From Pontibacter actiniarum (GTDB lineage Bacteria; Bacteroidota; Bacteroidia; Cytophagales; Hymenobacteraceae): 64,000 bases of DNA. Of this stretch, positions 1-8,614 are shown piece by piece. Made by a program: the position numbers and the translations under genes. The stretch is from the NCBI RefSeq assembly GCF_003585765.1, contig NZ_CP021235.1, forward strand, positions 3,534,001 to 3,598,000, written 5' to 3'. Position 1 is the stretch's first letter; the number at the start of each line of letters is the position of its first letter. Under the pieces are notes generated by a model. That model searched no databases and had not been told where the DNA came from. It worked only from the letters and a program-made list of their open reading frames with translations.

Positions 1-1037
1 CGATTGGCTTCAGCACCTCCAGGCTCTGGAACTTCACCTTCTGCTTCGGCCCGTACTCCATCGTGTTCAGGTCCAGCGTCAGTATCTCGGTTTTGCCTTT
101 GGCGTCTTTGGTCTTTTTGTAGAAGCCCTGGCCGGTTTTATCACCCAGCCACTTGTTCTCCACCATCTGCTGCACATAGCCCGGAATCTGGAACAGGTCG
201 CGCGACTCATCGTTCTCGCCGGACTGGTACAAGCCGTTGGCTACATTTACAGTGGTATCCAGACCAACTACGTCCAGCGTGCGGAACGTGGCAGACTTCG
301 GACGACCAACAATAGGACCCGTGATTTTATCCACTTCATCTATGGTCAGACCTGTTTTCTCCATAGCCTTCAGCGTCTGCATGATGCCATAGATACCCAC
401 ACGGTTTGCGATAAAGGCAGGCGTATCTTTTGCTAATACGGTAGTCTTACCCAAGTATAAATCACCGTAGTGCATCAGGAAGTCTACTACCTCACTGTCT
501 GTCTCTGGTGTAGGTATAATCTCCAGCAGTTTCAGGTAGCGCGGCGGGTTAAAGAAGTGCGTACCGCAGAAGTGCTTCTTAAAATCGTCGGAGCGACCTT
601 CCAGCATCAGGTGGATTGGAATGCCCGATGTATTAGAGGAAATAAGTGTACCCGGCTTGCGGTGTTGCTCCACCTGGTCGTACACGATTTTCTTTACTTT
701 CAGATTCTCCACTACCACCTCAATGGTCCAGTCGGCGGTGGCGATGTCCTTCATATCATCTTCGAAGTTACCTGTTGTGATCAGGCTTGCATCGGACTTG
801 CGGTAAAGCGGCGACGGGTTGGAGTTAATAGCTGCCTGCAGGTGCCCGTTTACCAGGCGGTTGCGTACGGCTTTGCTTTCCAGCGTCAGGCCTTTTTTCT
901 CTTCGTCAGGTGTTAGCTCTTTCGGCACGATGTCGAGCAGCAGCACCTGCACCCCGATATTAGCAAAGTGACAGGCAATTCTGGAGCCCATCACTCCGGA
1001 GCCTAGCACCGCTACTTTCTTAATTATTCTTTTCATA
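1..1037 (-). CDS. 3-hydroxyacyl-CoA dehydrogenase, beta-oxidation (partial, C-terminus outside window)
   Basis: Oxidises L-3-hydroxyacyl-CoA to 3-ketoacyl-CoA with NAD in fatty-acid beta-oxidation. Reading the minus strand from the ATG at 1037 gives MKRIIKKVAVLGSGVMGSRI, a Rossmann NAD-binding start (VLGSGVMGS), followed by the family patterns SSNTSG, HFFNPPRYLKLLEI, DTPAFIANRVG and the C-terminal-domain stretch RTLDVVGLDT. The frame stays open to the left edge (about 345 codons seen), so the rest, probably an enoyl-CoA hydratase-like part as in FadN/FadB proteins, lies outside. The start is 24 nt after the end of the MarR gene, so the two are probably co-transcribed. Family assignment is firm; the exact subfamily (FadB, FadJ or FadN) cannot be settled from the visible part. 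Confidence 0.9.
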
Positions 1038-1060
1038 GAATAGCTATAGTTGTCTATGGG

Positions 1061-1498
1061 TTAAAATATTTCCTTGTTTTCGATCATTCCCTGTATGCGC
1101 TCGCATACTTTAAAAAACACATCCAGGTCTTTCTGCGGTATCTCCTCGCGCACCTTCAGGTTAAATTGCTTTACCGTTTGCCGCGACACTTCCTTTTTCT
1201 CCAGCCCTTTTTCCGTCAGGAAAATGCGCACCAGGCGCTTGTCGCTGGGGTCCGACACCTTATAGATAAGTCCTTGCTCTTCCATGCTTTTCAGGATGCG
1301 GGTGAGGCTGCGCGCCTCCAGCCCAAGCAGGGATGCTATTTTGGTGGCGGGGGTGCCTTTCTGTTGGTCTACATTCAACAGTACAAACCCAATGGAGGTT
1401 GTAATATCGTTCTGAACGGCCTCAGCGTTGTACATGCGGGAGATGGCATGCCAACATACTTTAAAGTGATAGTCTACTGTTTCTTCCGGCTTCATCAT
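1061..1498 (-). CDS. MarR-family transcriptional regulator
   Basis: A 145-residue winged-helix repressor-type protein. The central part (ATKIASLLGLEARSLTRIL, then GLIYKVSDPSDKRLVRIFLT) is the MarR recognition helix and wing with the usual D-x-R-D/K-R signature (DPSDKRL). I chose the start MMKPEETVDYHF at 1498 because it gives normal family length. The frame is open further upstream to 1798, but that part is low-complexity and unlike MarR proteins, and an exact TAnnTTTG box lies 17 nt before the chosen start. Directly downstream is a 3-hydroxyacyl-CoA dehydrogenase and upstream an acyl-CoA ligase, so I infer that it controls fatty-acid degradation, perhaps sensing an acyl-CoA. The ligand is unknown. 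Confidence 0.85.
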   Translation of the reverse strand: MMKPEETVDYHFKVCWHAISRMYNAEAVQNDITTSIGFVLLNVDQQKGTPATKIASLLGLEARSLTRILKSMEEQGLIYKVSDPSDKRLVRIFLTEKGLEKKEVSRQTVKQFNLKVREEIPQKDLDVFFKVCERIQGMIENKEIF

Positions 1499-1504
1499 CT
1501 GTAC

Positions 1505-1522
1505 TGGTGTATACCAAATATA
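1505..1522 (-). promoter_or_regulatory. Candidate promoter with overlapping inverted repeat for the marR operon
   Basis: On the minus strand TATATTTG (1522-1515) matches the Bacteroidota -7 box TAnnTTTG exactly and ends 17 nt before the MarR start. It abuts the inverted repeat TGGT-N4-ACCA (1505-1516), a plausible site for autoregulation by the MarR dimer. I see no TTG -33 element at the expected distance, so this rests on the -7 box and the repeat only. Confidence 0.4.
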
Positions 1523-1931
1523 ACAAATAATGTTATGCTTGCATACCTTTTCTGACATTTTTTTTATTTCCCCTCCAGGTACAGCCGCAGGAGGTAATGT
1601 TATAAGAGGTACAGATATAGTTATACTATAATCCGGCGGATGGGATTTACTATCCTCCCAGAAAGTTCGGCAAGGGCACAAAAAAGTCCTTGCCGTTGAG
1701 GGATAGGGCCTTAAGCAGCAGATTTCTGCCTCTAGAGCAGCAGGTAAAGGGCGCTTATACTTACAGTTAAGAGGCTTCATAACTGTGGCAGCAGGCAAGC
1801 CTCCCGTCCGAAACTAATGCCAGTTCTTTTGCTGCAGTGGCAGCGCAGGAAACAGGCGGGGCAAACGCAGCAGCCGGCAAAGCTTCCGGAGAACCAGGAA
1901 GCGGCGGTTTATATAGTAGTGGGGTACGAGC

Positions 1932-1984
1932 AAAAAAAATCCCCCTGGGATGTTCCTGCAACTGGCGCAGGAGCTTCCCAGGGA
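1932..1984 (-). terminator. Rho-independent terminator after the acyl-CoA ligase
   Basis: The arms CCCTGGGA...TCCCAGGG extend inward through TCCTGC/GCAGGA with two mismatches and a loop of about 7 nt. On the minus strand they are followed by eight T (the A-run at 1932-1939). It lies about 50 nt after the acyl-CoA ligase stop codon. The remaining gene-free DNA between 1499 and 2035 shows no other recognisable element. Confidence 0.8.
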
Positions 1985-2035
1985 GATAAACCAGCTTCAC
2001 GAAACGCGGTTACCAGCGTTCGCCCTACATGGCCG

Positions 2036-3811
2036 TTAATACATACTCTCGATCACGTCGTGGTAGTTCTCCTTGATGACCTTGCGCTTCACCTTCAGGG
2101 TTGGCGTCAGTTCCCCGCTCTCTACCGTCCACATATTCGGGATAAGCGTGAACTTCTTGATGGTTTCGTACTGCGCCAGCCCTTCGTTGGTCTTCTCTAC
2201 CTCGCGCTGGAACTTCTCAAGCACCTCTGGGTGCTTAATCATCTCCACATCCGAAGTATACTTAATGCCCTTGTGGGTAGCCCAGTCCTGCAAACCGACG
2301 AACGATGGGACGATGAGCGCAGAGGCGTACTTGCGGCCCTCGCCGACAATCATCACCTGCTCTATCACCACCGACTCCTTTAGCTTGTTCTCGATTGGCT
2401 GCGGCGCCACATACTTCCCGCCCGACGTTTTAAACATCTCCTTCTTGCGGTCTGTGATCTTGAGGTACTTGCCCTCTACCATTTCGCCGATATCACCGGT
2501 GTGGAACCAGCCGTCCTTATCGATCGCTTCATCCGTCAGGTCCGGCTTTTTGTAGTAGCCTTTCATCACATGCGGGCCGCGGGTCAGTATTTCGCCGTCT
2601 TCAGCGATTTTGATCTCCACGCCATCAATCGCCATACCCACTGTGCCGATCATGTTGTTCTCGGGCTCATAGCGGTTAACCGAAATCACCGGAGACGTTT
2701 CTGTAAGCCCGTAGCCTTCCATCACGCGGATATGGGCAGACCAGAACACGCGGGCCAGGCGCGGCTGCAGAGCCGCCCCGCCTGATACGATGGCAATGAC
2801 ATTGCCGCCCAGGGCCTCGCGCCACTTGCTGAATATGATCTTGTTCGCCAGGTCAAGTTGCTTGTTATACCACCAGCCCTGGTCCTTTTGGGTATCGTAC
2901 TTCAAACCAAGCTCCAGCGCCCAGAAAAACAGCCGGCGCTTCACGCCTGTCAGTTCCATACCGGTCGCCACAATCTTGTCGTACACCTTCTCCAGCAGGC
3001 GCGGCACCGTGGTAAACACGTGCGGCTTCACCTCCTTCAGGTTCTCGGCGACTTTCTCGATACTCTCGGCATAGTAGATAGACACACCGGCTCTGAAGTA
3101 CAGATACAGCAGCATGCGCTCAAAAATGTGGCAAAGCGGCAGGAAGCTCAGCGCACGGTGGTTCTGGTTAACAGGCACGTAAGGGAAGGCTCCCTCAAAG
3201 TTGCTCACCAGGTTGCGGTGCGTCAGCATAACGCCTTTCGGGTTACCGGTGGTGCCGGAAGTGTAGATAATCGTCAGCACGTCGTCGGGCTGCACAGCGG
3301 CCTTCAGCGGCTCCAGTTGCTGCACGTCCTCGCCTTTGCCCAGTTCCAGCACCTCTGACCAGTGCTTGGCTCCCTGTATTTTGTCAAACGTGTAGATTTC
3401 CTTGATGCCTTCCATGCCCTCGGTAGCCGCCACCACCTTGTTGTACAGGCTGGCATCGGCAACAAAAATCACCTTTACCTCGGCATCGTTAAAAATATAG
3501 CGGTAATCTTCTTCTGTTATAGTCGGGTACATCGGCACGCTGATGGCGCCGATCTGCTGAATGCCAAAATCCGCAAAAACCCACTCCGGCCGGTTAAAGG
3601 AAATAATGGCTACTTTATCGTCTTTCCCTAAGCCCAGTTTCAGCAAGCCCAGGCTCAGTTGGTTTGCGTACTCCTGCACTTGCTGGGTGCTGTGCTTTTG
3701 CCAGGTACCGTTTACTTTGGCAGCCAAACAGTCAGCCTTCGGAAACTGCTGCAGCTGAAGGGGCAAAAGGTCTAAAGTTCGGGTTATGTTCATGGTGTGT
3801 GTGTTAGACAA
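2036..3811 (-). CDS. Long-chain acyl-CoA synthetase (AMP-dependent synthetase/ligase)
   Basis: Activates fatty acids to acyl-CoA through an acyl-adenylate, feeding beta-oxidation or lipid synthesis. At 591 residues it has the length of the FadD15/FAA1-type group. Visible motifs are the AMP-binding P-loop YTSGTTGNPKG (about residues 183-193), the YGLTETSP adenine-binding motif in the middle, GWFHTGDIGE, and the hinge/C-terminal motif DRKKEMFKTSGGKYVAP. The start at 3811 gives MSNTHTMNIT; a second ATG six codons later is possible. It has its own downstream terminator and precedes a marR/3-hydroxyacyl-CoA dehydrogenase pair, a grouping common in Bacteroidota fatty-acid degradation loci. Chain-length preference cannot be read from the sequence. 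Confidence 0.95.
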   Translation of the reverse strand: MSNTHTMNITRTLDLLPLQLQQFPKADCLAAKVNGTWQKHSTQQVQEYANQLSLGLLKLGLGKDDKVAIISFNRPEWVFADFGIQQIGAISVPMYPTITEEDYRYIFNDAEVKVIFVADASLYNKVVAATEGMEGIKEIYTFDKIQGAKHWSEVLELGKGEDVQQLEPLKAAVQPDDVLTIIYTSGTTGNPKGVMLTHRNLVSNFEGAFPYVPVNQNHRALSFLPLCHIFERMLLYLYFRAGVSIYYAESIEKVAENLKEVKPHVFTTVPRLLEKVYDKIVATGMELTGVKRRLFFWALELGLKYDTQKDQGWWYNKQLDLANKIIFSKWREALGGNVIAIVSGGAALQPRLARVFWSAHIRVMEGYGLTETSPVISVNRYEPENNMIGTVGMAIDGVEIKIAEDGEILTRGPHVMKGYYKKPDLTDEAIDKDGWFHTGDIGEMVEGKYLKITDRKKEMFKTSGGKYVAPQPIENKLKESVVIEQVMIVGEGRKYASALIVPSFVGLQDWATHKGIKYTSDVEMIKHPEVLEKFQREVEKTNEGLAQYETIKKFTLIPNMWTVESGELTPTLKVKRKVIKENYHDVIESMY

Positions 3812-4032
3812 GTGTGATACGTATAGATAGCTGCCGGAAAAGGTAAAAAAGAGGAGTAGACCACCTCTTGTTGGTGCATTTTAATTATTTTTTTTGAATT
3901 CTGCCATGGTGGTCCTTAATAATATTTCTCATGTCTTATATTTATACCTTCATACTTACGGCCATAACCGCTTAAACGGTTAAGTACAGCTGCTAAGTAA
4001 GGAGCAAGTTAAGCTAACCCGAGAAAGCCACT

Positions 4033-5199
4033 ATGAACCTGTCTATATTTTTTGAGCCGCTAAACGAAGACATATTTGCCCCGCTGAACAAACCGCGCAC
4101 GCTGGGCTCCTATATTTCGCGCTTCGTCAGCAAGTTCCCCGACTGGCGCTCCGCCGACATCGCCATCCTGGGCGTGAACGAGACCAGGGGCCGCAACAGC
4201 GAGGAGCAAAGCGAGCCCAGCACCACCGAGGCCCCGGCCCGCCTGGTGCGCCGCAAACTCTACAGCCTGAACAAAGGCTCCGGCCGCTGCCAGCTGGTGG
4301 ACCTGGGCAACCTGCGCCCCGGCATTACGCTCGAGGACACCTACCTGCGCCTGAAGGAGATTGTGGAAGTGCTCATCTCCCACAACACCATCCCGGTCAT
4401 CATCGGCGGTTCGCAAGACCTGGAGTACGGGCAGTTTATGGGCTACGAGCACCTGGACCGCGTGGTGAACATGGTTACCGTGGACAGCAGCGTGGACATG
4501 ACCGAGGACACCCTCGCCCCGCCTAATAAAAAGCAGCTGCGCCAGATTCTCATGCACGAGCCCAACTACCTTTTCAGCCTCGGGCAGATCGGCTACCAGT
4601 CGTACCTGGTGGAGCCGGAGGTGATGGGCACCTTCGAAAAAATGCACTTTGAGGCCTACCGGGTGGGCGAGGTGCACCGCAATGTGCAGGAGATGGAGCC
4701 GGTGGTGCGCGTGGCGGACCTGCTAACGTTCGACATATCGGCCATCCGCCACCAGGACGCGCCGGCCTGCGAGCCCGTTAACCCCTTTGGCCTGACCGGA
4801 GAGGAGGCCTGCCAGATCTGCTGGTACGCGGGGCTGAACGATACGCTAACCTCTTTGGGCATCTATGAGTATAACCCTGAGCTGGACGAGCGCGAGCTAA
4901 CCGCCATGACGGTGGCGACCATGATCTGGTACTTCGTAGAAGGCTTCTATCACCGCAAAAACGAAACAAACTTCAGCAGCAAGCACTTCACAAAGTATGC
5001 TGTGGCCTTTGCCGAGGACAACCCCGACCGCATGATCTTCTACAAAAGCAAGAACAGTGAGAAATGGTGGCTGGAGGTGGAGCCGCTCAGCTCTGAGAAG
5101 GGCAGCCGCATTGTGCCCTGCAGCTACGAAGATTACCTGCAGGCCACCAAGGGCGAGGTGCCCAACCGTTGGATACTGACCCAGGCGCGGATCGGGTAA
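4033..5199 (+). CDS. Ureohydrolase (arginase/formimidoylglutamase)-fold protein with missing metal ligands
   Basis: A 388-residue member of the arginase/agmatinase/formimidoylglutamase superfamily by overall pattern (VIIGGSQDLEYGQ, MVTVDSSVD, LLTFDISAIR at about 122-134, 147-155 and 230-239). In active enzymes these positions read GG(D/S)H(S/D), DAHxD and S-x-D-x-D and hold two manganese ions. Here the first His is Gln128, the DAHxD His is Ser153 and the last Asp is Ser236, so three of six expected ligands are gone. Hydrolase activity is therefore doubtful. Bacteroidota often carry such a protein annotated formimidoylglutamase. No histidine-degradation or arginine genes lie nearby; the next plus-strand gene is a cytochrome-b5-like protein 107 nt downstream. 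The role is unknown to me. Confidence 0.85.
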   Translation: MNLSIFFEPLNEDIFAPLNKPRTLGSYISRFVSKFPDWRSADIAILGVNETRGRNSEEQSEPSTTEAPARLVRRKLYSLNKGSGRCQLVDLGNLRPGITLEDTYLRLKEIVEVLISHNTIPVIIGGSQDLEYGQFMGYEHLDRVVNMVTVDSSVDMTEDTLAPPNKKQLRQILMHEPNYLFSLGQIGYQSYLVEPEVMGTFEKMHFEAYRVGEVHRNVQEMEPVVRVADLLTFDISAIRHQDAPACEPVNPFGLTGEEACQICWYAGLNDTLTSLGIYEYNPELDERELTAMTVATMIWYFVEGFYHRKNETNFSSKHFTKYAVAFAEDNPDRMIFYKSKNSEKWWLEVEPLSSEKGSRIVPCSYEDYLQATKGEVPNRWILTQARIG

Positions 5200-5212
5200 C
5201 GTGAAAAATCTG

Positions 5213-5220
5213 TAGTTTTG
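5213..5220 (+). promoter_or_regulatory. Candidate -7 box upstream of the cytochrome-b5-like gene
   Basis: TAGTTTTG is an exact TAnnTTTG match in the short gap after the ureohydrolase-like gene, 87 nt before the next start codon. No TTG -33 element is seen at 17-23 nt. Confidence 0.3.
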
Positions 5221-5306
5221 GAAATTGCAGGGCCGTGCAGCGGCGCCCCATGCCGGGGTAAAGCTGCTGTTTGCGCCCTGCCGTAACATACCAAAGCTGT
5301 TAACCT

Positions 5307-5567
5307 ATGGCATTACCAGAGTACACCCTGCAGCAGCTGGCGCTGCGAAACGGGCAGGATCGCGAGGAGATTTGGGTGGCGTACCTTGGGGTGATTTACG
5401 ATGTAAGGAAGTCCAGGCTGTGGCGCGACGGCAAGCATTATGAGCACTGGGCGGGGCAAGACCTGACGGAAGAATTACAGGATGCACCGCACAATGCCAA
5501 CGTTTTTGATAAATTTGAGGCCGTGGGCCTCGTGAAGAATTCGGTTTACCTGCCCCGGCAGGAGTAA
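5307..5567 (+). CDS. Cytochrome b5-like heme-binding domain protein
   Basis: An 86-residue single-domain protein resembling the predicted heme/steroid-binding family COG4892 (cytochrome b5 fold, PF00173). It opens with EYTLQQLALRNGQ, continues with WVAYLGVIYDVRKS, then HYEHWAGQDLTEEL and DAPH. The conserved histidines near residues 44-47 and at 62 are the expected axial heme ligands. There is no signal peptide or membrane segment, so a soluble cytoplasmic location is likely. The gene stands alone between the ureohydrolase-like gene and the sugar kinase, each with its own gap of about 70-100 nt. A redox partner is not evident. Confidence 0.85.
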   Translation: MALPEYTLQQLALRNGQDREEIWVAYLGVIYDVRKSRLWRDGKHYEHWAGQDLTEELQDAPHNANVFDKFEAVGLVKNSVYLPRQE

Positions 5568-5639
5568 GAAGCCTTCGGAATAAAGTCGTATATTGGGACT
5601 ACGCTTAAGATCGAACTTAAATCAAACTACTTATACACC

Positions 5640-6506
5640 ATGATATTAATAGCTGATAGCGGCTCAACAAAGACAGACTGGCGCATGATTACTGCCGACA
5701 GTGTGCTGGGCCAGGCACAGACGGCCGGGTTTAACCCGATGTACCAGGAGGCGGACGAGATTTACAAAGAACTGCACGACGTACTACTGCCACAGCTAAA
5801 CGAGGAGCAGCCAACGGCTATCTATTACTACGGAGCGGGATGCAGTTCTCAGGAGCGCAACAAGCGCGTGGAGGATGCCCTGCGCATTGCCTTCCCCGCA
5901 AGCGAGATACACGTGGACCACGACCTGCTGAGCGCAGCACGCGCGCTGTGCGGCCACAAGCCGGGCATTGCCTGCATCCTGGGCACGGGGTCCAACACCT
6001 GCCTGTATGACGGTGCCGTAATAACAGACAACGTACCGTCGCTGGGCTTTTTGCTGGGCGACGAGGGCAGCGGCGCCTTTATGGGTAAGCTGCTGATAAA
6101 GGCCTACCTGTACCGTGAGCTTCCGGAAGACCTGGCGCTGTCGCTGAAGAACACCTACAACCTCACCAAGGACGGCATCCTGGATACCCTGTACAACTCC
6201 TCCATCCCGAGCCGCTACATGGCCACGTTCGCCAAGTTTATGCACGAGAAGCAGAAGCACCCCGTCATCCATGGCATGATCTACGAGAACTTCTCTGAGT
6301 TCTTCGAGCGCCACGTAGTAAAGTACCCGGGCCATCAAACACTGCCGGTAAATTTTGTGGGCTCCATCGCCTACTACTTCGGCGACATCCTGAGACAGGT
6401 GGCCAAAAAGTACGGGCTCCACGTGGAAACCATTATCCAAAGCCCGAGCGAAGGCCTGATCAAGTACCACCAGGAACTGCTACAGTCTTTCGGCGCTCCT
6501 AAATAA
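5640..6506 (+). CDS. N-acetylglucosamine kinase-like ATPase (BadF/BadG/BcrA/BcrD family)
   Basis: A 288-residue actin-fold (ASKHA) kinase. The N-terminal phosphate-1 motif is DSGSTKTDW (residues 6-14), the second is CILGTGSNTCLYDG, and LLGDEGSGAFMG matches the substrate/adenosine region of eukaryote-like GlcNAc kinases. Such proteins phosphorylate N-acetylglucosamine or related amino sugars. Its neighbour 90 nt downstream is murQ, which turns MurNAc-6-phosphate into GlcNAc-6-phosphate, so I infer a joint role in peptidoglycan amino-sugar recycling, possibly as a MurNAc/GlcNAc kinase. Exact sugar specificity is not visible. Confidence 0.88.
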   Translation: MILIADSGSTKTDWRMITADSVLGQAQTAGFNPMYQEADEIYKELHDVLLPQLNEEQPTAIYYYGAGCSSQERNKRVEDALRIAFPASEIHVDHDLLSAARALCGHKPGIACILGTGSNTCLYDGAVITDNVPSLGFLLGDEGSGAFMGKLLIKAYLYRELPEDLALSLKNTYNLTKDGILDTLYNSSIPSRYMATFAKFMHEKQKHPVIHGMIYENFSEFFERHVVKYPGHQTLPVNFVGSIAYYFGDILRQVAKKYGLHVETIIQSPSEGLIKYHQELLQSFGAPK

Positions 6507-6597
6507 CAGCGGCCCTGGCAAACCTGAACCGCAGGTGCTCCTGTACGTCGGGTTTGCTGTTACCGTATTCATCATTCATAACTCATAATTCCTTAAC

Positions 6598-7422
6598 GTG
6601 TCTACTACCGAATCTGCATCTAACTACGACGGCCTGGACAAAATGAGCGTGCGCGAGCTGCTCGAAAACATCAACCGGGAAGATAAAACCGTACCACTGG
6701 CTGTTGAAAAAGCCATCCCACAGATAGAAAAACTGGTTAACGCCACCGTGGAACGCCTCCAGCAGGGCGGCCGCCTGTTCTACATCGGTGCCGGCACCAG
6801 TGGCCGCCTGGGCATTGTGGACGCCTCTGAGTGCCCTCCTACCTATGGCGTACCGCACGGCATGGTGGTAGGCATTATGGCTGGCGGCGATGTGGCCATC
6901 CGTAAGGCGGTGGAGTTTGCGGAAGACGACCCGGAGCAGGCCTGGAAAGACCTGCAGGAGCATAACATCAATGAGAAGGACATCGTGGTGGGCATCGCTG
7001 CCTCGGGCCGCACGCCATATGTTATCGGAGGGCTGAACGCCTGCCGCGAGCGCGGTATCGCGACGGGGTGCGTTGTCTGCAACGCCGGTAGTGCCGTGGC
7101 CGCCGCCGCCGAGTTTCCGGTGGAGGTGGTAACAGGGCCTGAATTTGTGACGGGCAGCACCCGCATGAAGGCCGGCACCGGGCAGAAGCTGGCGCTGAAC
7201 ATGCTGACCACCTCCACAATGATAAAGCTGGGCCGCGTAAAAGGCAACAAGATGGTAGACATGCAGCTCTCGAACCACAAGCTGGTGGATCGGGGCACGC
7301 GCATGGTGATGGAAGAGCTGGAGATAGGCCGGGAAGAGGCGGGAGCCCTGCTCCAAAAGTATGGCAGCGTGCGCGCCGCCGTAGACGCTTTCCGGAACGG
7401 GAATGAGCACCAGGTGCTGTAA
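6598..7422 (+). CDS. murQ: N-acetylmuramic acid 6-phosphate etherase
   Basis: Cleaves the lactyl ether of MurNAc-6-phosphate to give GlcNAc-6-phosphate and D-lactate in cell-wall recycling. The SIS-domain sugar-phosphate loop GAGTSGRLG (64-72) is followed by DASECPPT with the catalytic-type Glu78, and by GIAASGRTPYV and TGSTRMKAGTGQK, all typical of MurQ. The 274-residue length is normal. The start codon is GTG at 6598; no ATG fits the conserved N-terminus better. It follows the BadF-type kinase and ends at a shared bidirectional terminator. Confidence 0.96.
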   Translation: MSTTESASNYDGLDKMSVRELLENINREDKTVPLAVEKAIPQIEKLVNATVERLQQGGRLFYIGAGTSGRLGIVDASECPPTYGVPHGMVVGIMAGGDVAIRKAVEFAEDDPEQAWKDLQEHNINEKDIVVGIAASGRTPYVIGGLNACRERGIATGCVVCNAGSAVAAAAEFPVEVVTGPEFVTGSTRMKAGTGQKLALNMLTTSTMIKLGRVKGNKMVDMQLSNHKLVDRGTRMVMEELEIGREEAGALLQKYGSVRAAVDAFRNGNEHQVL

Positions 7423-7446
7423 ACCGCAACCAAGACAATAAGCAGA

Positions 7447-7477
7447 AAGAGCCGGAGCGACAAACTCCGGCTCTTTT
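7447..7477. terminator. Bidirectional terminator between murQ and the convergent gene
   Basis: The stem AAGAGCCGGAG (7447-7457) pairs with CTCCGGCTCTT (7465-7475) over a 7-nt loop. It is followed by T on the plus strand and, because the outer stem is A/T, reads as a terminator on the minus strand too. It sits between the 3' ends of murQ and the minus-strand gene ending at 7504. Confidence 0.85.
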
Positions 7478-7503
7478 TATACTTGCATACTCACATTGCT
7501 GCG

Positions 7504-8562
7504 CTATTCTGCCAGGGTCAGCCCATCCAGCAGCACTTTCGCCGCCTCGTTGCTTGGCACCTGAAAGTTTGCCACAGACCAGGTGTAGTTTAGTTTAAAG
7601 CGATCGTCGGCGGCATTGTGCCTGATTTTGCGCTGGTATTCCCACAGCGGCTCCAGCCCCAGCTCCTGCCGGCGTGCATCAATGCGCTGCAACTCTTCCT
7701 CCTCCAGCTTCCTGACCAGGAAGTCCCCCAGCTTTTTCATTTCCTCGCTTTCGGAGCATTTCGTGCAGTTGACACGCACATAGGCGCGGGAGCCGTACTT
7801 GTTGCGCCCGGCCTGCTGGTCCAGCAGGTAGGCAACGGGCTGCGGCGCGATGCGCCCCTGCTGCACGGCCTTGGTGAGCACGTCGGAAAAGTCGTAGCCT
7901 TTGCGGGCCAGCGTTTGCCGCACAATCACGATACTAAAGCGGGGCAGCTGCTCCAGCGTGTCGGCCACTCCTATCTGATCCTCGCCGGGGTACCCGTACG
8001 TTTCGATCCAGTCGAGCAGCTTCGCTGTGTTGGCAACCTCTATCTGCTTAATCGTGTCGCCGTGCACACGCCAGCCGCCTTCGGCCTCTCTAAAGTACTG
8101 GTCGCGGGCGTACAGTTCGTCCAGGTCGGCGCGGAGCTCCTGGTTAAAGCGCTCGTCGTACTTTCGGCGGCGCTTGGGGTACTTGCGCGCAAACTTGCGC
8201 CAGTGCCTGGTGGTCCGCAGCGAGTCGAACACCGGCTGCCGCTCCAGGTACTCCAGGCTTACCCCCTTCTTTACCAGCCCCTCCAGGTACCGGAACGTTT
8301 CCTTCCGCTCATGCAGCAGCAGCGCTGTAACAGCGGCGTTATAGTAATCGCGGGCAAACGGGGAGGGCACGGAGGCAAAGGCTTGCTTGTACGCCTCCAG
8401 CGCCTGCTGATAGTCCTTCTCTACAATGCGCAGCTCCGCCTGGTTTATCACCGGGTGGTATACGCGGGTATAGTCCGGCACCTCCTGCCCCAAAGCGGTG
8501 TGCCGGAAAAAGGAAAGCAGAAAGAGCAGTGGTAAACAGTGAAATAGTGTTTTAACAGGCAT
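7504..8562 (-). CDS. Exported protein of unknown function with short TPR-like N-terminal part
   Basis: I do not recognise a named family. I start it at the ATG at 8562 because MPVKTLFHCLPLLFLLSFF then makes a good signal peptide ending before GQEVPDY; the frame is open to 8649 but would bury this signal. The mature N-terminus (AELRIVEKDYQQALEAYKQAF, shifted by one helix) looks like one or two TPR units. The middle is rich in Arg, Lys and Glu, and the C-terminal half has the single motif CTKC. Length is 352 residues. It lies 52 nt downstream of the double SpoIIAA-like gene on the same strand and may be co-transcribed. Likely periplasmic; function unknown. Confidence 0.7.
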   Translation of the reverse strand: MPVKTLFHCLPLLFLLSFFRHTALGQEVPDYTRVYHPVINQAELRIVEKDYQQALEAYKQAFASVPSPFARDYYNAAVTALLLHERKETFRYLEGLVKKGVSLEYLERQPVFDSLRTTRHWRKFARKYPKRRRKYDERFNQELRADLDELYARDQYFREAEGGWRVHGDTIKQIEVANTAKLLDWIETYGYPGEDQIGVADTLEQLPRFSIVIVRQTLARKGYDFSDVLTKAVQQGRIAPQPVAYLLDQQAGRNKYGSRAYVRVNCTKCSESEEMKKLGDFLVRKLEEEELQRIDARRQELGLEPLWEYQRKIRHNAADDRFKLNYTWSVANFQVPSNEAAKVLLDGLTLAE

Positions 8563-8614
8563 AATACGAATAAAGGGTGTGTTGCATAGCCAGAAGCGCA
8601 GCGCCTGCCTACCG

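Noticed and set aside
1499..1798. N-terminal extension of the MarR protein
   Set aside because: The extra 100 residues are Pro/Cys-rich and unlike MarR proteins, and a promoter box lies within this segment.
4060..4677. Long open frame on the opposite strand of the ureohydrolase-like gene
   Set aside because: It mirrors a well-supported gene with GC-rich third positions; no family features of its own. The same applies to antisense frames over der, era, susD, feoB and others.
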